64,000 nt of DNA from Pseudomonas mediterranea CFBP 5447 (GTDB taxonomy: Bacteria > Pseudomonadota > Gammaproteobacteria > Pseudomonadales > Pseudomonadaceae), in contig NZ_KN322961.1 of the NCBI RefSeq assembly GCF_000774145.1, positions 1 to 64,000 of the forward strand, in the 5' to 3' direction. The notes under the pieces are model-generated. The model was not told the DNA's origin, searched no databases, and saw nothing but the letters and a program-made list of their open reading frames with translations. Numbering within the stretch: the first letter of the stretch is position 1; each line of letters begins with the position of its first letter. Both the position numbers and the translations under genes were made by a program. Shown here one piece after another: positions 35,125 to 43,267 of the stretch.

Positions 35125-36156
35125 ATGCCGCGCCCCACCCTTCGCTGGTTATCCAGCCTGTTCCTTTCCGCCGCCCTGCCGCTGGCCGCCCATGCCGAAA
35201 GCCCTGTGCAAGGGCCGGCCTACGGGCCGGAACTCCAGGGTTTCGAATACCCCTATACCCTCAAGCACTTCGCCTTCCAGTCCCAGGGCAAGTCCCTGCA
35301 AATGGGCTACATGGACGTACCGGCCCAGGGCAAGGTCAATGGCCGCAGCATCGTGCTGATGCACGGCAAGAACTTCTGCGCCGCCACCTGGGGCGACTCG
35401 ATCAAGACCCTCAGCGAGGCCGGTTACCGGGTGATTGCGGCGGACCAGATCGGCTTCTGCACGTCCAGCAAACCAGACCACTATCAGTACAGCTTCCAAC
35501 AATTGGCGACCAACACCCAGGCGCTGCTCAAGGCCCTCGGCGTACAGAAAGCTGTCATCCTGGGACACTCCACCGGCGGTATGCTCGCCACCCGTTATGC
35601 GTTGCAGTTTCCCGATCAGGTAGAGCGCCTGGCGATGGTCAACCCTATCGGCCTGGAAGATTGGAAGGCCCTTGGCGTGCCCTACCGCACCGTGGATCAA
35701 TGGTACGAGCGGGAGTTGAAGCTCAACGCCGACGGTATCCGCAATTACGAGCGCACGACTTATTATGGCGGCCGCTGGAAACCGGAATTCGAACGCTGGG
35801 TGGAGATGCTCGCCGGCTTGAACAAAGGGCCCGGCCACACCCAGGTCGCGTGGAATTCCGCGCTGATCTACGACATGATCTTCACCCAGCCGGTCTACTA
35901 CGAGTTCAAGGACCTGAAGATGCCGACCCTGTTGCTGATCGGCACTGCCGATACCACGGCCATCGGCAGCGACATCGCCCCACCGGCAGTGAAAGCCAGG
36001 CTCGGCCGCTACGAGGTGCTGGGCAAGCAGGCCGCCCAACTCATCCCGCGCTCGACCCTGGTGGAGTTCCCTCATCTGGGGCACGCTCCGCAAATGGAGG
36101 AGCCGGACCGCTTCCATGAAGCGTTGCTGAACTGGCTGAACAAACCCATTCCCTGA
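35125..36156 (+). CDS. Periplasmic alpha/beta hydrolase
   Basis: 343-aa exported alpha/beta-hydrolase. The signal peptide is about 25 aa (SSLFLSAALPLAAHAES). The oxyanion region is LMHGKNFCAATW, the nucleophile elbow GHSTGG has Ser149, and the C-terminal catalytic His lies in FPHLGHAPQMEEPDRFHEAL. AAGGAGATCGACC precedes the ATG. The substrate is unknown; the family includes esterases, lactonases and epoxide hydrolases. The D-2-hydroxyacid dehydrogenase starts 11 bases after the stop, so the two are probably co-transcribed. Confidence 0.9.
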   Translation: MPRPTLRWLSSLFLSAALPLAAHAESPVQGPAYGPELQGFEYPYTLKHFAFQSQGKSLQMGYMDVPAQGKVNGRSIVLMHGKNFCAATWGDSIKTLSEAGYRVIAADQIGFCTSSKPDHYQYSFQQLATNTQALLKALGVQKAVILGHSTGGMLATRYALQFPDQVERLAMVNPIGLEDWKALGVPYRTVDQWYERELKLNADGIRNYERTTYYGGRWKPEFERWVEMLAGLNKGPGHTQVAWNSALIYDMIFTQPVYYEFKDLKMPTLLLIGTADTTAIGSDIAPPAVKARLGRYEVLGKQAAQLIPRSTLVEFPHLGHAPQMEEPDRFHEALLNWLNKPIP

Positions 36157-36167
36157 CGAGGTGCTTC

Positions 36168-37130
36168 ATGGCGGTGCAAATAGCGGTCATCGACGATTGG
36201 CAAGGTGTGGCGCGAGACGTGGTGGACTGGTCGGCCCTGGACAGCATCGGCCAGGTCACGTTCCTGCATGACTACCCTGCCGACCCCGACACCCTCGCCG
36301 AACGTCTGGCACCCTTCGAGGTGATTTGCGTGATGCGCGAACGCACCTCATTCGACGCAGGCCTGCTGCGCCGCCTGCCGAAGCTCAAGCTGCTGCTCAC
36401 CGGCGGCATGCGCAATGCCGCTCTCGACCTCAAGACCGCTGCCGAGCTGGGCATCCAGGTGTGCGGTACCGAAAGCTACAAGCATGCCGCCCCCGAACTG
36501 ACCTGGGCGCTGGTAATGGCCTTGAGCCGCAACCTTGTCCAGGAAGCCAATGCCCTGCGTGCGGGCCTGTGGCAGCAAGGACTCGGCGGAGACTTGCACG
36601 GCAAGACCCTGGCCATCCTCGGCCTGGGCAGCATCGGCAAACGAGTGGCGCAGTTCGGCCTGGTGTTCGGCATGCGGGTGATCGCCTGGAGCCAGAACCT
36701 CACCGCCGAACAGGCCGCCGAGGCGGGCGTGACCTACGTGAGCAAACAGCAGTTGTTCGAGCAGGCGGACATTCTCTCGGTCCATCTGGTGCTGGGTGAG
36801 CGTACCCGAGGCCTGGTGGACGCCCAGGCGCTGGCGTGGATGAAGCCCGAGGCGCTGCTGGTCAACACCGCACGGGGGCCGATCGTCGATGAAAACGCGC
36901 TGATCGATGCTCTCCGCCACAAACGCCTGGCCGGCGCCGCCCTGGATGTATTCGCCCAGGAGCCCTTGCCTGTCGATCACCCGTTCCGAACGCTGGATAA
37001 CGTACTGGCGACGCCGCATGTGGGCTATGTCAGCGGGCAGAACTACAGGCAGTTCTATGGGCAGATGATCGAAGATCTGCAAGCCTGGGCCGCCGGGGCA
37101 CCGATCCGCTTGCTGACCTCGACCGGCTGA
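36168..37130 (+). CDS. D-2-hydroxyacid dehydrogenase family protein
   Basis: 320-aa NAD(P)-dependent oxidoreductase of the phosphoglycerate/formate/glyoxylate dehydrogenase family. The Rossmann motif is AILGLGSIGKRVAQFG, the catalytic Arg is in NTARGPIVDENALIDAL and the catalytic His in LATPHVGYVSGQNYRQF. It would interconvert a 2-keto acid and a D-2-hydroxy acid. It is co-directional with the upstream hydrolase, with an 11-base gap; a shared pathway (hydrolysis then oxidation or reduction) is possible but unproven. Confidence 0.9.
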   Translation: MAVQIAVIDDWQGVARDVVDWSALDSIGQVTFLHDYPADPDTLAERLAPFEVICVMRERTSFDAGLLRRLPKLKLLLTGGMRNAALDLKTAAELGIQVCGTESYKHAAPELTWALVMALSRNLVQEANALRAGLWQQGLGGDLHGKTLAILGLGSIGKRVAQFGLVFGMRVIAWSQNLTAEQAAEAGVTYVSKQQLFEQADILSVHLVLGERTRGLVDAQALAWMKPEALLVNTARGPIVDENALIDALRHKRLAGAALDVFAQEPLPVDHPFRTLDNVLATPHVGYVSGQNYRQFYGQMIEDLQAWAAGAPIRLLTSTG

Positions 37131-37139
37131 CAGATTGTC

Positions 37140-37298
37140 ATCGCGAGCAGGCTCGCTCCCACATGGGCTCTCTTGCGATAGCAGATCCGAAGCCACTGCA
37201 CATCTCCTGTGGGAGCGAGCCTGCTCGCGATAGCGGTGGGCCAGTCGATGAAGATGTTGACTGTATTGACGCCCTCGCGAGCAAGCTCGCTCCCACAA
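37140..37298. repeat. REP triplet
   Basis: Three REP cores in alternating orientation: CGCGAGCAGGCTCGCTCCCA (37143), TGTGGGAGCGAGCCTGCTCG (37209) and CGCGAGCAAGCTCGCTCCCA (37275). An odd copy number indicates a doublet plus a singlet. Confidence 0.9.
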
Positions 37299-37809
37299 AA
37301 ACTCAGTATTTCTTTGATCGGCAGAGCCATCAAAACGCCTCTATTTCCCCCGCACTCCGATGGTGCATCAAGTCACCCGATCGCGCACGCGGATAAAACC
37401 GCCCCTGCCCCCTACCGCATTTTTGTTTCAGGCATGTGCACTTCGTCGGCGCGTATCTCCCGTCGTCGTGTAAGACATTGCCGACAAAAAACGTGATTGT
37501 CCGACAAATCGACGAAGCGCACCGCACCGCTCTAGGTTCTGACCTAGACTGCCGATCCGGGGGGGAAACCGACCGGTCATCCCGACGAAAAAAAGTCGAA
37601 ACTTTTCGCAACGGCGACGGGTCAGGTTAGAGGTAGGGCAACAGCGGCTGGTGCAGTCCTTGCACAGCCCCATTACCTGATTCGCTTCGCCGCATTGGGC
37701 AGCGCTTTGCTCTCCTTGCGTAGCGCTTGTGCGCCTGGCCGCAGGATTCGGCCAATGAAACAACAGCTCTGGCGCGTGCCGGAAACAGATCGAGATACAG
37801 GAGATACTT
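37299..37809. promoter_or_regulatory. Gene-free region upstream of the glgA operon
   Basis: About 510 bases without a convincing gene; open frames here are short and lack sites. It contains a 7-bp inverted repeat, TCTAGGT-TCTG-ACCTAGA (37531-37548), followed by a G-run. A loosely extracytoplasmic-sigma-like GAAACTT (37598) lies with TCAGG 18 bases on; this match is too weak to call. The main promoter of the six-gene glucan/trehalose cluster must lie here. Confidence 0.4.
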
Positions 37810-39381
37810 ATGATCAGTGCTGCCTTGGAACCCCAGCAAGTCCGTTCACAACTACCGCCGGCGGCCGAATCGCCGACGGCACCGGTGCTGTCCACCGGAG
37901 GCAAGGCACTGCTCCCCGTCGTCCGCCAGAACCCCAACCGCAAGAAAGTCCTGTTCGTCACCTCGGAAATCGCCGATCTGGTGAAGACCGGCGGCCTGGG
38001 CGACGTCTCGTCCGCCCTGCCCCGGGCGATGGCCGGTCTGCATGATGTCCGGGTGCTGATTCCCGGTTATCCGCAGGTGATGAACAGCGGCAATCCGATC
38101 CACATCGTTGGCGAGCTCGGCGGCCATGCGGCGCTGCCACCCTGCAAGATCGGACGCATGGACATGGCTGACGGCCTGGTGATCTACGTGCTGATCTGCC
38201 CCGAACTGTTTGCCCGGGAAGGTTCGCCCTACGGCGCCAACAATGGTCGCGACTGGCCGGACAATCACATCCGCTTCGCGCGCCTGGGCCTGGCCGCGGC
38301 GGACATTGCCGCCAACCTGGCACAGATCCACTGGTGCCCCGATCTGGTCCACGCCCATGACTGGCCGGCCGGGCTGGCGCCCGCCTACATGCACTGGCGC
38401 GGACAACGCACCCCGACCCTGTTCACCATCCATAACCTGGCGTACCAGGGCGTCGTCAGCCTGGCTTCCTGCCCTGAGCTGGGCATTCCCGAGCATGCGC
38501 TGCAGCAGGAAGGCATGGAGTTCTACGGCAAGCTGTCGTTCCTCAAGGCTGGCATGGCCTATTCCAGCCACATCACCACGGTCAGCGCCACCTATGCCCA
38601 GGAAATCACCACTCCGGCGTTCGGCTGCGGGCTCGATGGTTTCCTCGCGGCCAAGACCCAACAAGGCTTGCTCAGCGGGATTCCCAACGGCATCGACGAA
38701 AGCTGGGATTCGGCCACCGACACGCACCTGTTCCGCAAATTCGCCATCGGCGACTGGGAGGGCAAGGCGGTGAACGCCGACCACGTGCGCGAACTGTTCG
38801 GCCTCGATGAGTCCAAGGGCCCGTTATTCGCCGTGGTATCGCGCCTGGTGTACCAGAAAGGCCTGGACCTGACCGAAGCCGTGGCCGAATTCATCGTCGA
38901 GTCCGGCGGCCAGATCGCCATCATCGGCCGTGGCGAACCGGAAGAAGAACAGGCCATGCGCGAGCTGGCGCTGCGTTTCCCCGGTCGCATCGGCGTGCGC
39001 ATCGGCTTCAACGAAACCGATGCGCGGCGGATGTTCGCCGGCAGTGACTTCCTGCTGATGCCATCGCGCTATGAACCCTGCGGCTTGAGCCAGATGTATG
39101 CCCAACGCTTCGGCTCGCTGCCGGTGGCGCGCAATACCGGCGGCCTGGCGGACACCATCGAAGACGGCATCACCGGTTTTCTGTTCGCCGAGTCCACCGT
39201 GGACAGCTACAAGCAGGCACTGAGCCGGGCCTTCAAGGTCTTCGCTTTCCCCGAACTGCTCAACGCCATGCGCTGCCGGGCGATGTCGGCACCTTTCAAC
39301 TGGAGCAAGGCGGTCGAACCCTACGCCGAACTCTACGAACAACTGGTGGCTCAATCCCTGGGTAAATCGGCCAGACAATGA
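37810..39381 (+). CDS. glgA: Glycogen synthase (ADP-glucose)
   Basis: 523-aa GT5 glycosyltransferase elongating alpha-1,4-glucan from ADP-glucose. The N-terminal KTGGLGDVSSALPRAMA is the ADP-glucose-binding KxGGL motif. The GT-B C-terminal half has PSRYEPCGLSQMYAQRFGSLP and RNTGGLADTIEDG. It carries about 40 extra N-terminal residues relative to E. coli GlgA (477 aa), a low-complexity Pro/Ala tail typical of pseudomonads. CAGGAGATACTT precedes the ATG. It is first of the glgA-treZ-malQ-treY-DUF2934-glgX cluster. Confidence 0.96.
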   Translation: MISAALEPQQVRSQLPPAAESPTAPVLSTGGKALLPVVRQNPNRKKVLFVTSEIADLVKTGGLGDVSSALPRAMAGLHDVRVLIPGYPQVMNSGNPIHIVGELGGHAALPPCKIGRMDMADGLVIYVLICPELFAREGSPYGANNGRDWPDNHIRFARLGLAAADIAANLAQIHWCPDLVHAHDWPAGLAPAYMHWRGQRTPTLFTIHNLAYQGVVSLASCPELGIPEHALQQEGMEFYGKLSFLKAGMAYSSHITTVSATYAQEITTPAFGCGLDGFLAAKTQQGLLSGIPNGIDESWDSATDTHLFRKFAIGDWEGKAVNADHVRELFGLDESKGPLFAVVSRLVYQKGLDLTEAVAEFIVESGGQIAIIGRGEPEEEQAMRELALRFPGRIGVRIGFNETDARRMFAGSDFLLMPSRYEPCGLSQMYAQRFGSLPVARNTGGLADTIEDGITGFLFAESTVDSYKQALSRAFKVFAFPELLNAMRCRAMSAPFNWSKAVEPYAELYEQLVAQSLGKSARQ

Positions 39382-39389
39382 GGTGATCG

Positions 39390-41192
39390 ATGCCGTCAAG
39401 GACGCCTGACACCTGGACCCACGGCGCGACCCTGCTTGATGCCGAGCACACTCGCTTCGCCCTGTGGGCCCCGGATGCGTTTTACGTCAGTGTCGAACTC
39501 GACACTGGCGAATCAATACCGCTGCTGCCCCAAGCCAACGGCTGGTTCATGATCCAGACCCGCTGCCCCGCCGGCACCCGCTATCGCTACAACATCGACG
39601 GAGAATTGGAAGTCCCCGATCCCGCTTCCCGTGCCCAGGCCGGAGACATCGACCGCCCCAGCGTGGTGGTCGATCCCCACGCTTATCAATGGCGCCACAC
39701 CCAATGGTCCGGCCGCCCCTGGTACGAAGCAGTGATCTACGAATTACATGTCGGCACCCTCGGCGGTTTCGAAGGGGTCGAGCAGCAACTGGCACGCCTG
39801 GCCGGGCTGGGTGTCACCGCCATCGAACTGATGCCCCTGGCGCAGTTCCCCGGTGATCGCAACTGGGGCTACGACGGCGTCCTGCCCTATGCGCCCCAGG
39901 CCTCCTATGGCACGCCGGAGCAGCTCAAGCACCTGATCGACAGCGCCCACGGTCACGGTCTCGCGGTGATCCTGGATGTGGTCTACAACCACTTCGGCCC
40001 CGATGGCAATTACCTGCACCGCTACGCCAAAGGCTTCTTTCGCGAAGACAAGCACACGCCCTGGGGCGCGGCCATCGATTTCCGTCGCCGCGAAGTGCGG
40101 GACTTCTTCATCGACAATGCGCTCATGTGGTTGCTGGAATACCGCTTCGACGGCCTGCGCCTGGATGCCGTGCACGCGATTGAAGACCCGGATTTTCTCC
40201 AGGAGCTGGCCACCAGGGTGCGTCAACAGGTCGACCCGGCGCGGCATGTCTGGCTGACCGTGGAGAACGAACACAACCAGGCGAGCCTGCTCGAGCAGGG
40301 TTACGACGCCCAGTGGAACGACGACGGCCACAACGCCCTGCATGTGTTGCTCACCGGGGAAACCGACGCCTATTACGCCGACTACGCCGAACAGCCCACG
40401 GAAAAACTGGCACGCTGCCTCAGCCAGGGTTTCGTGTTCCAGGGCCACCTCAACCGCCATGGCGAGCCCCGGGGCGAACCCAGCGGTCATTTGCCCGCCA
40501 ACGCGTTCGTACTGTTCCTGCAGAATCACGACCAGATCGGCAACCGAGCCCTGGGCGAGCGCCTGCACCAGTTGACTCCGCCACAGGCTCTGCAGGCGGC
40601 GACGGTGCTTCTTCTGTTGAGCCCGATGATTCCGTTGCTGTTCATGGGCGACGAAGTGCTGGCCGAACAGCCGTTCCTGTTTTTTACCAGCCACCACGGT
40701 GAACTGGCAGAGCTGGTGCGCGAGGGCCGGCGTAACGAGTTCAAGGCTTTCAGTGCCTTTGCCGACCCCGAGAAACGCAAGCGGATTCCCGATCCCAACG
40801 CGGCCGCCACGTTCGACGCCTCGCGACCGAATCTGGAGTCCCGTGGGCCGGAGCAGCAAGCCAGCGAGGCGCTGTACCGTCAGTTGCTGAAAATCCGTCG
40901 CGAAGAAATCGTCCCGCGCCTGCCCGCGATTCAGGCATTGGGGGCCGACGTGCTGGGCCACGGCGCGATCAGTGCACGCTGGCGGATGGAGGACGGCAGC
41001 GTGCTGCGCATCGACCTGAACCTCAGCGAACAGCCGGTTGAACACAGCGCCCCGGAGCAAGCGCGCATTCTTTTCGAACATCCGCAGCAAGCCATGGGTC
41101 TGTTGGAACAGGGTGCTCTTGCGCCCTACAGCGCGCTGGTCACTCTGACGCAAGCGGCAACGTTGCCCAACATTACTGGAGAGCGCCCATGA
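39390..41192 (+). CDS. treZ: Malto-oligosyltrehalose trehalohydrolase
   Basis: 600-aa GH13 enzyme that releases trehalose from the end of maltooligosyltrehalose. After an N-terminal carbohydrate-binding sandwich (to about residue 105), the (beta/alpha)8 barrel shows LDVVYNHFGPDGNY, FDGLRLDAVHAIED (catalytic Asp), WLTVENEHN (acid Glu) and FLQNHDQIGNRALG. It starts eight bases after glgA with GAGGTGATCG and overlaps malQ by four bases, so the three proteins are made together. Confidence 0.95.
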   Translation: MPSRTPDTWTHGATLLDAEHTRFALWAPDAFYVSVELDTGESIPLLPQANGWFMIQTRCPAGTRYRYNIDGELEVPDPASRAQAGDIDRPSVVVDPHAYQWRHTQWSGRPWYEAVIYELHVGTLGGFEGVEQQLARLAGLGVTAIELMPLAQFPGDRNWGYDGVLPYAPQASYGTPEQLKHLIDSAHGHGLAVILDVVYNHFGPDGNYLHRYAKGFFREDKHTPWGAAIDFRRREVRDFFIDNALMWLLEYRFDGLRLDAVHAIEDPDFLQELATRVRQQVDPARHVWLTVENEHNQASLLEQGYDAQWNDDGHNALHVLLTGETDAYYADYAEQPTEKLARCLSQGFVFQGHLNRHGEPRGEPSGHLPANAFVLFLQNHDQIGNRALGERLHQLTPPQALQAATVLLLLSPMIPLLFMGDEVLAEQPFLFFTSHHGELAELVREGRRNEFKAFSAFADPEKRKRIPDPNAAATFDASRPNLESRGPEQQASEALYRQLLKIRREEIVPRLPAIQALGADVLGHGAISARWRMEDGSVLRIDLNLSEQPVEHSAPEQARILFEHPQQAMGLLEQGALAPYSALVTLTQAATLPNITGERP

Positions 41193-43267
41193 GCGATGCG
41201 CAACTGGAAATCCTCGCCGGCCGGGCGGGCCTGGCGGTGGACTGGATCGATGCGAATGGCCGGGCCCAGAAAGTCTCGCCGGCGGTATTGCGCTCGGTCC
41301 TGACGGGCCTGGGCCATCCGGCCGGCAGTGCTCAGGAAATCGACGCCAGTCTTTTGCAATTGCAGGAAGAGCAACAGAATCATCGTCTGCCCCCCTTGAT
41401 CACCGCCGACGTCGGCGCCAGCATCGACCTGAGCCGCTATTTCGAAGGCTCGGTACCCTGCGAGATCCAGCTCGAGGACGGCGCGACGCTGAACCTGAAG
41501 CTCGACGCCGATGCGAAGCTGCCGGGGATGGTCCCGGTGGGCTACCAGCAGGTCCGCATCGAGGACCAGCATTTCACCCTGGCCGTCGCGCCCGCCCGCT
41601 GCTACAGCGTGGCCGAGGCCGTCGACGACCCGACGCCCAGGGCCTGGGGCTTGAGCGCACAGCTGTATGCGCTGCGCCGCCCCGGCGATGGCGGCTTTGG
41701 CGATACCCAGGCGTTGGAAGAACTGGCACGGGTGGCCGGCGAGCGCGGTGCCGATGCCCTGGCTATCAGCCCGATACACGCGATGTTCAGCAGCGACACC
41801 GGTCGCTACAGCCCCTACTCGCCCTCGAGCCGGCTGTTCCTCAACAGCCTGTATGCCGCGCCGGGCGCGATCCTGGGGGAGCGGGCCTTGCGCACGGCGA
41901 TCGACGCCACGGGCCTGGTCAATCAACTGCGCCACCTTGAAGAACAGCCCTTGGTGGACTGGCCGGTGGCGGCCGAGGCCAAGCAGAAAATCCTCCGCGC
42001 CCTGTACGACGGCTTCAGCCAGGGCGAGCATCCGTTGCATGAAGACTTCAGCAGCTTCCGCCACACCAGCGGCGAAGCCCTGGAGAACCACTGCCGTTTC
42101 GAGGCCCTGCAAGCGGAACGCGCCGCCCGTGGCGAAAGCCTCGACTGGCGCCAGTGGCCTGAAGAGTGGCGCAATCCGCGCAGTGCGGCGCTGGCACGTT
42201 TCGCCGAGGAAAACGCCGACGAAATCGGCTACTACGCGTTTTGCCAATGGCTGATTGCCCGATGCCTGGAACGGGCCCAGAGCGCCGCCAGATCCAGCGG
42301 CATGGGCATCGGCCTGATCGCCGACCTGGCGGTGGGTGCCGACGGCGCCGGCAGCCAGGCCTGGAGCCGCCAGGATGAATTGCTGGCCTCGCTGACCGTA
42401 GGCGCACCACCAGACATCCTCAATCGTTCCGGCCAGGGCTGGGGCATCTCGGCGTTTTCGCCGGAAGGCCTGGTGCGCAACGGCTTTCGCGCCTTCATCG
42501 AAATGCTGCGGGCCAACTTTGCCCATGCCGGCGGCTTGCGCATCGATCACGTCATGGGCCTGCAACGGCTGTGGGTGATCCCCAACGACGCGCCGCCCTC
42601 CGATGGTGCCTATCTCTATTATCCGGTGGACGATTTGCTGCGCCTGCTGGCCCTCGAATCCCATCGCCATCAGGCCATCGTGCTCGGCGAAGACCTCGGC
42701 ACCGTGCCCGACGGTCTGCGGGAGAAGCTCAGCGCCCGCTCGATACTGGGCATGCGGGTGCTGTTGTTCGAACAGGACAACACCCGCTTCAAGCCCATTC
42801 TCGATTGGCCGGACAACGCCTTGGCGACCACCAGCACCCATGACCTGCCAACCCTCAATGGTTGGTGGCACGGTCATGACATCGACTGGAACGCCCGCCT
42901 GGACCTGATCGACTCCCATACCGAAATGGACTGGCGCCGGCATCGCGAGCGTGAGCGCGAGGGCCTGCGGGACGTGCTGAACCAGGACCCGCAGAACTTT
43001 CGCGAAGAGCATCGCGAGACCGATCAGGTGCTGGACGCCAGCGTGCGCTTCCTTGGCCATACCCGCGCACCATTGGTACTGCTGCCACTCGAAGACGCCC
43101 TGGGCATCGACGAGCAGGCCAATCTGCCCGGCACCACCGACACTCACCCCAACTGGCGCAGGCGCCTGCCCGGCGAGAGCCAGGCGCTGCTGGATGGCCC
43201 GGACGCCGCGCGGCGTCTGGAAATACTCGCCTGCGCGAGGCTTCAGGCGAACGAGCGTGACCAATGA
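41189..43267 (+). CDS. malQ: 4-alpha-glucanotransferase (amylomaltase)
   Basis: 692-aa GH77 disproportionating enzyme transferring maltodextrin segments. Motifs are GDGGFGDTQALEEL, SPIHAMFS, LRIDHVMGLQRLW (nucleophile Asp), AIVLGEDLGTVPDGLRE (acid/base Glu) and TSTHDLPTLNGWW. It joins both neighbours by ATGA overlaps (41189-41192 and 43264-43267). In this cluster it would remodel the glucan chains that TreY uses. Confidence 0.95.
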   Translation: MSDAQLEILAGRAGLAVDWIDANGRAQKVSPAVLRSVLTGLGHPAGSAQEIDASLLQLQEEQQNHRLPPLITADVGASIDLSRYFEGSVPCEIQLEDGATLNLKLDADAKLPGMVPVGYQQVRIEDQHFTLAVAPARCYSVAEAVDDPTPRAWGLSAQLYALRRPGDGGFGDTQALEELARVAGERGADALAISPIHAMFSSDTGRYSPYSPSSRLFLNSLYAAPGAILGERALRTAIDATGLVNQLRHLEEQPLVDWPVAAEAKQKILRALYDGFSQGEHPLHEDFSSFRHTSGEALENHCRFEALQAERAARGESLDWRQWPEEWRNPRSAALARFAEENADEIGYYAFCQWLIARCLERAQSAARSSGMGIGLIADLAVGADGAGSQAWSRQDELLASLTVGAPPDILNRSGQGWGISAFSPEGLVRNGFRAFIEMLRANFAHAGGLRIDHVMGLQRLWVIPNDAPPSDGAYLYYPVDDLLRLLALESHRHQAIVLGEDLGTVPDGLREKLSARSILGMRVLLFEQDNTRFKPILDWPDNALATTSTHDLPTLNGWWHGHDIDWNARLDLIDSHTEMDWRRHREREREGLRDVLNQDPQNFREEHRETDQVLDASVRFLGHTRAPLVLLPLEDALGIDEQANLPGTTDTHPNWRRRLPGESQALLDGPDAARRLEILACARLQANERDQ

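Noticed and set aside
37598..37626. Extracytoplasmic sigma (AlgU-like) promoter before glgA
   Set aside because: GAAACTT and TCAGG match the consensus only loosely and the spacing is 18 bases; not enough to call a promoter.
41126..43264. A 700-codon open frame antisense to malQ (and similar long frames antisense to the chemoreceptor at 32272-34203, glgX at 46704-48569 and zwf at 6117-7691)
   Set aside because: These are mirror frames of GC-rich genes. Their products are His/Gln/Arg-rich low-complexity sequences without domains, while the opposite strand encodes clear enzymes.
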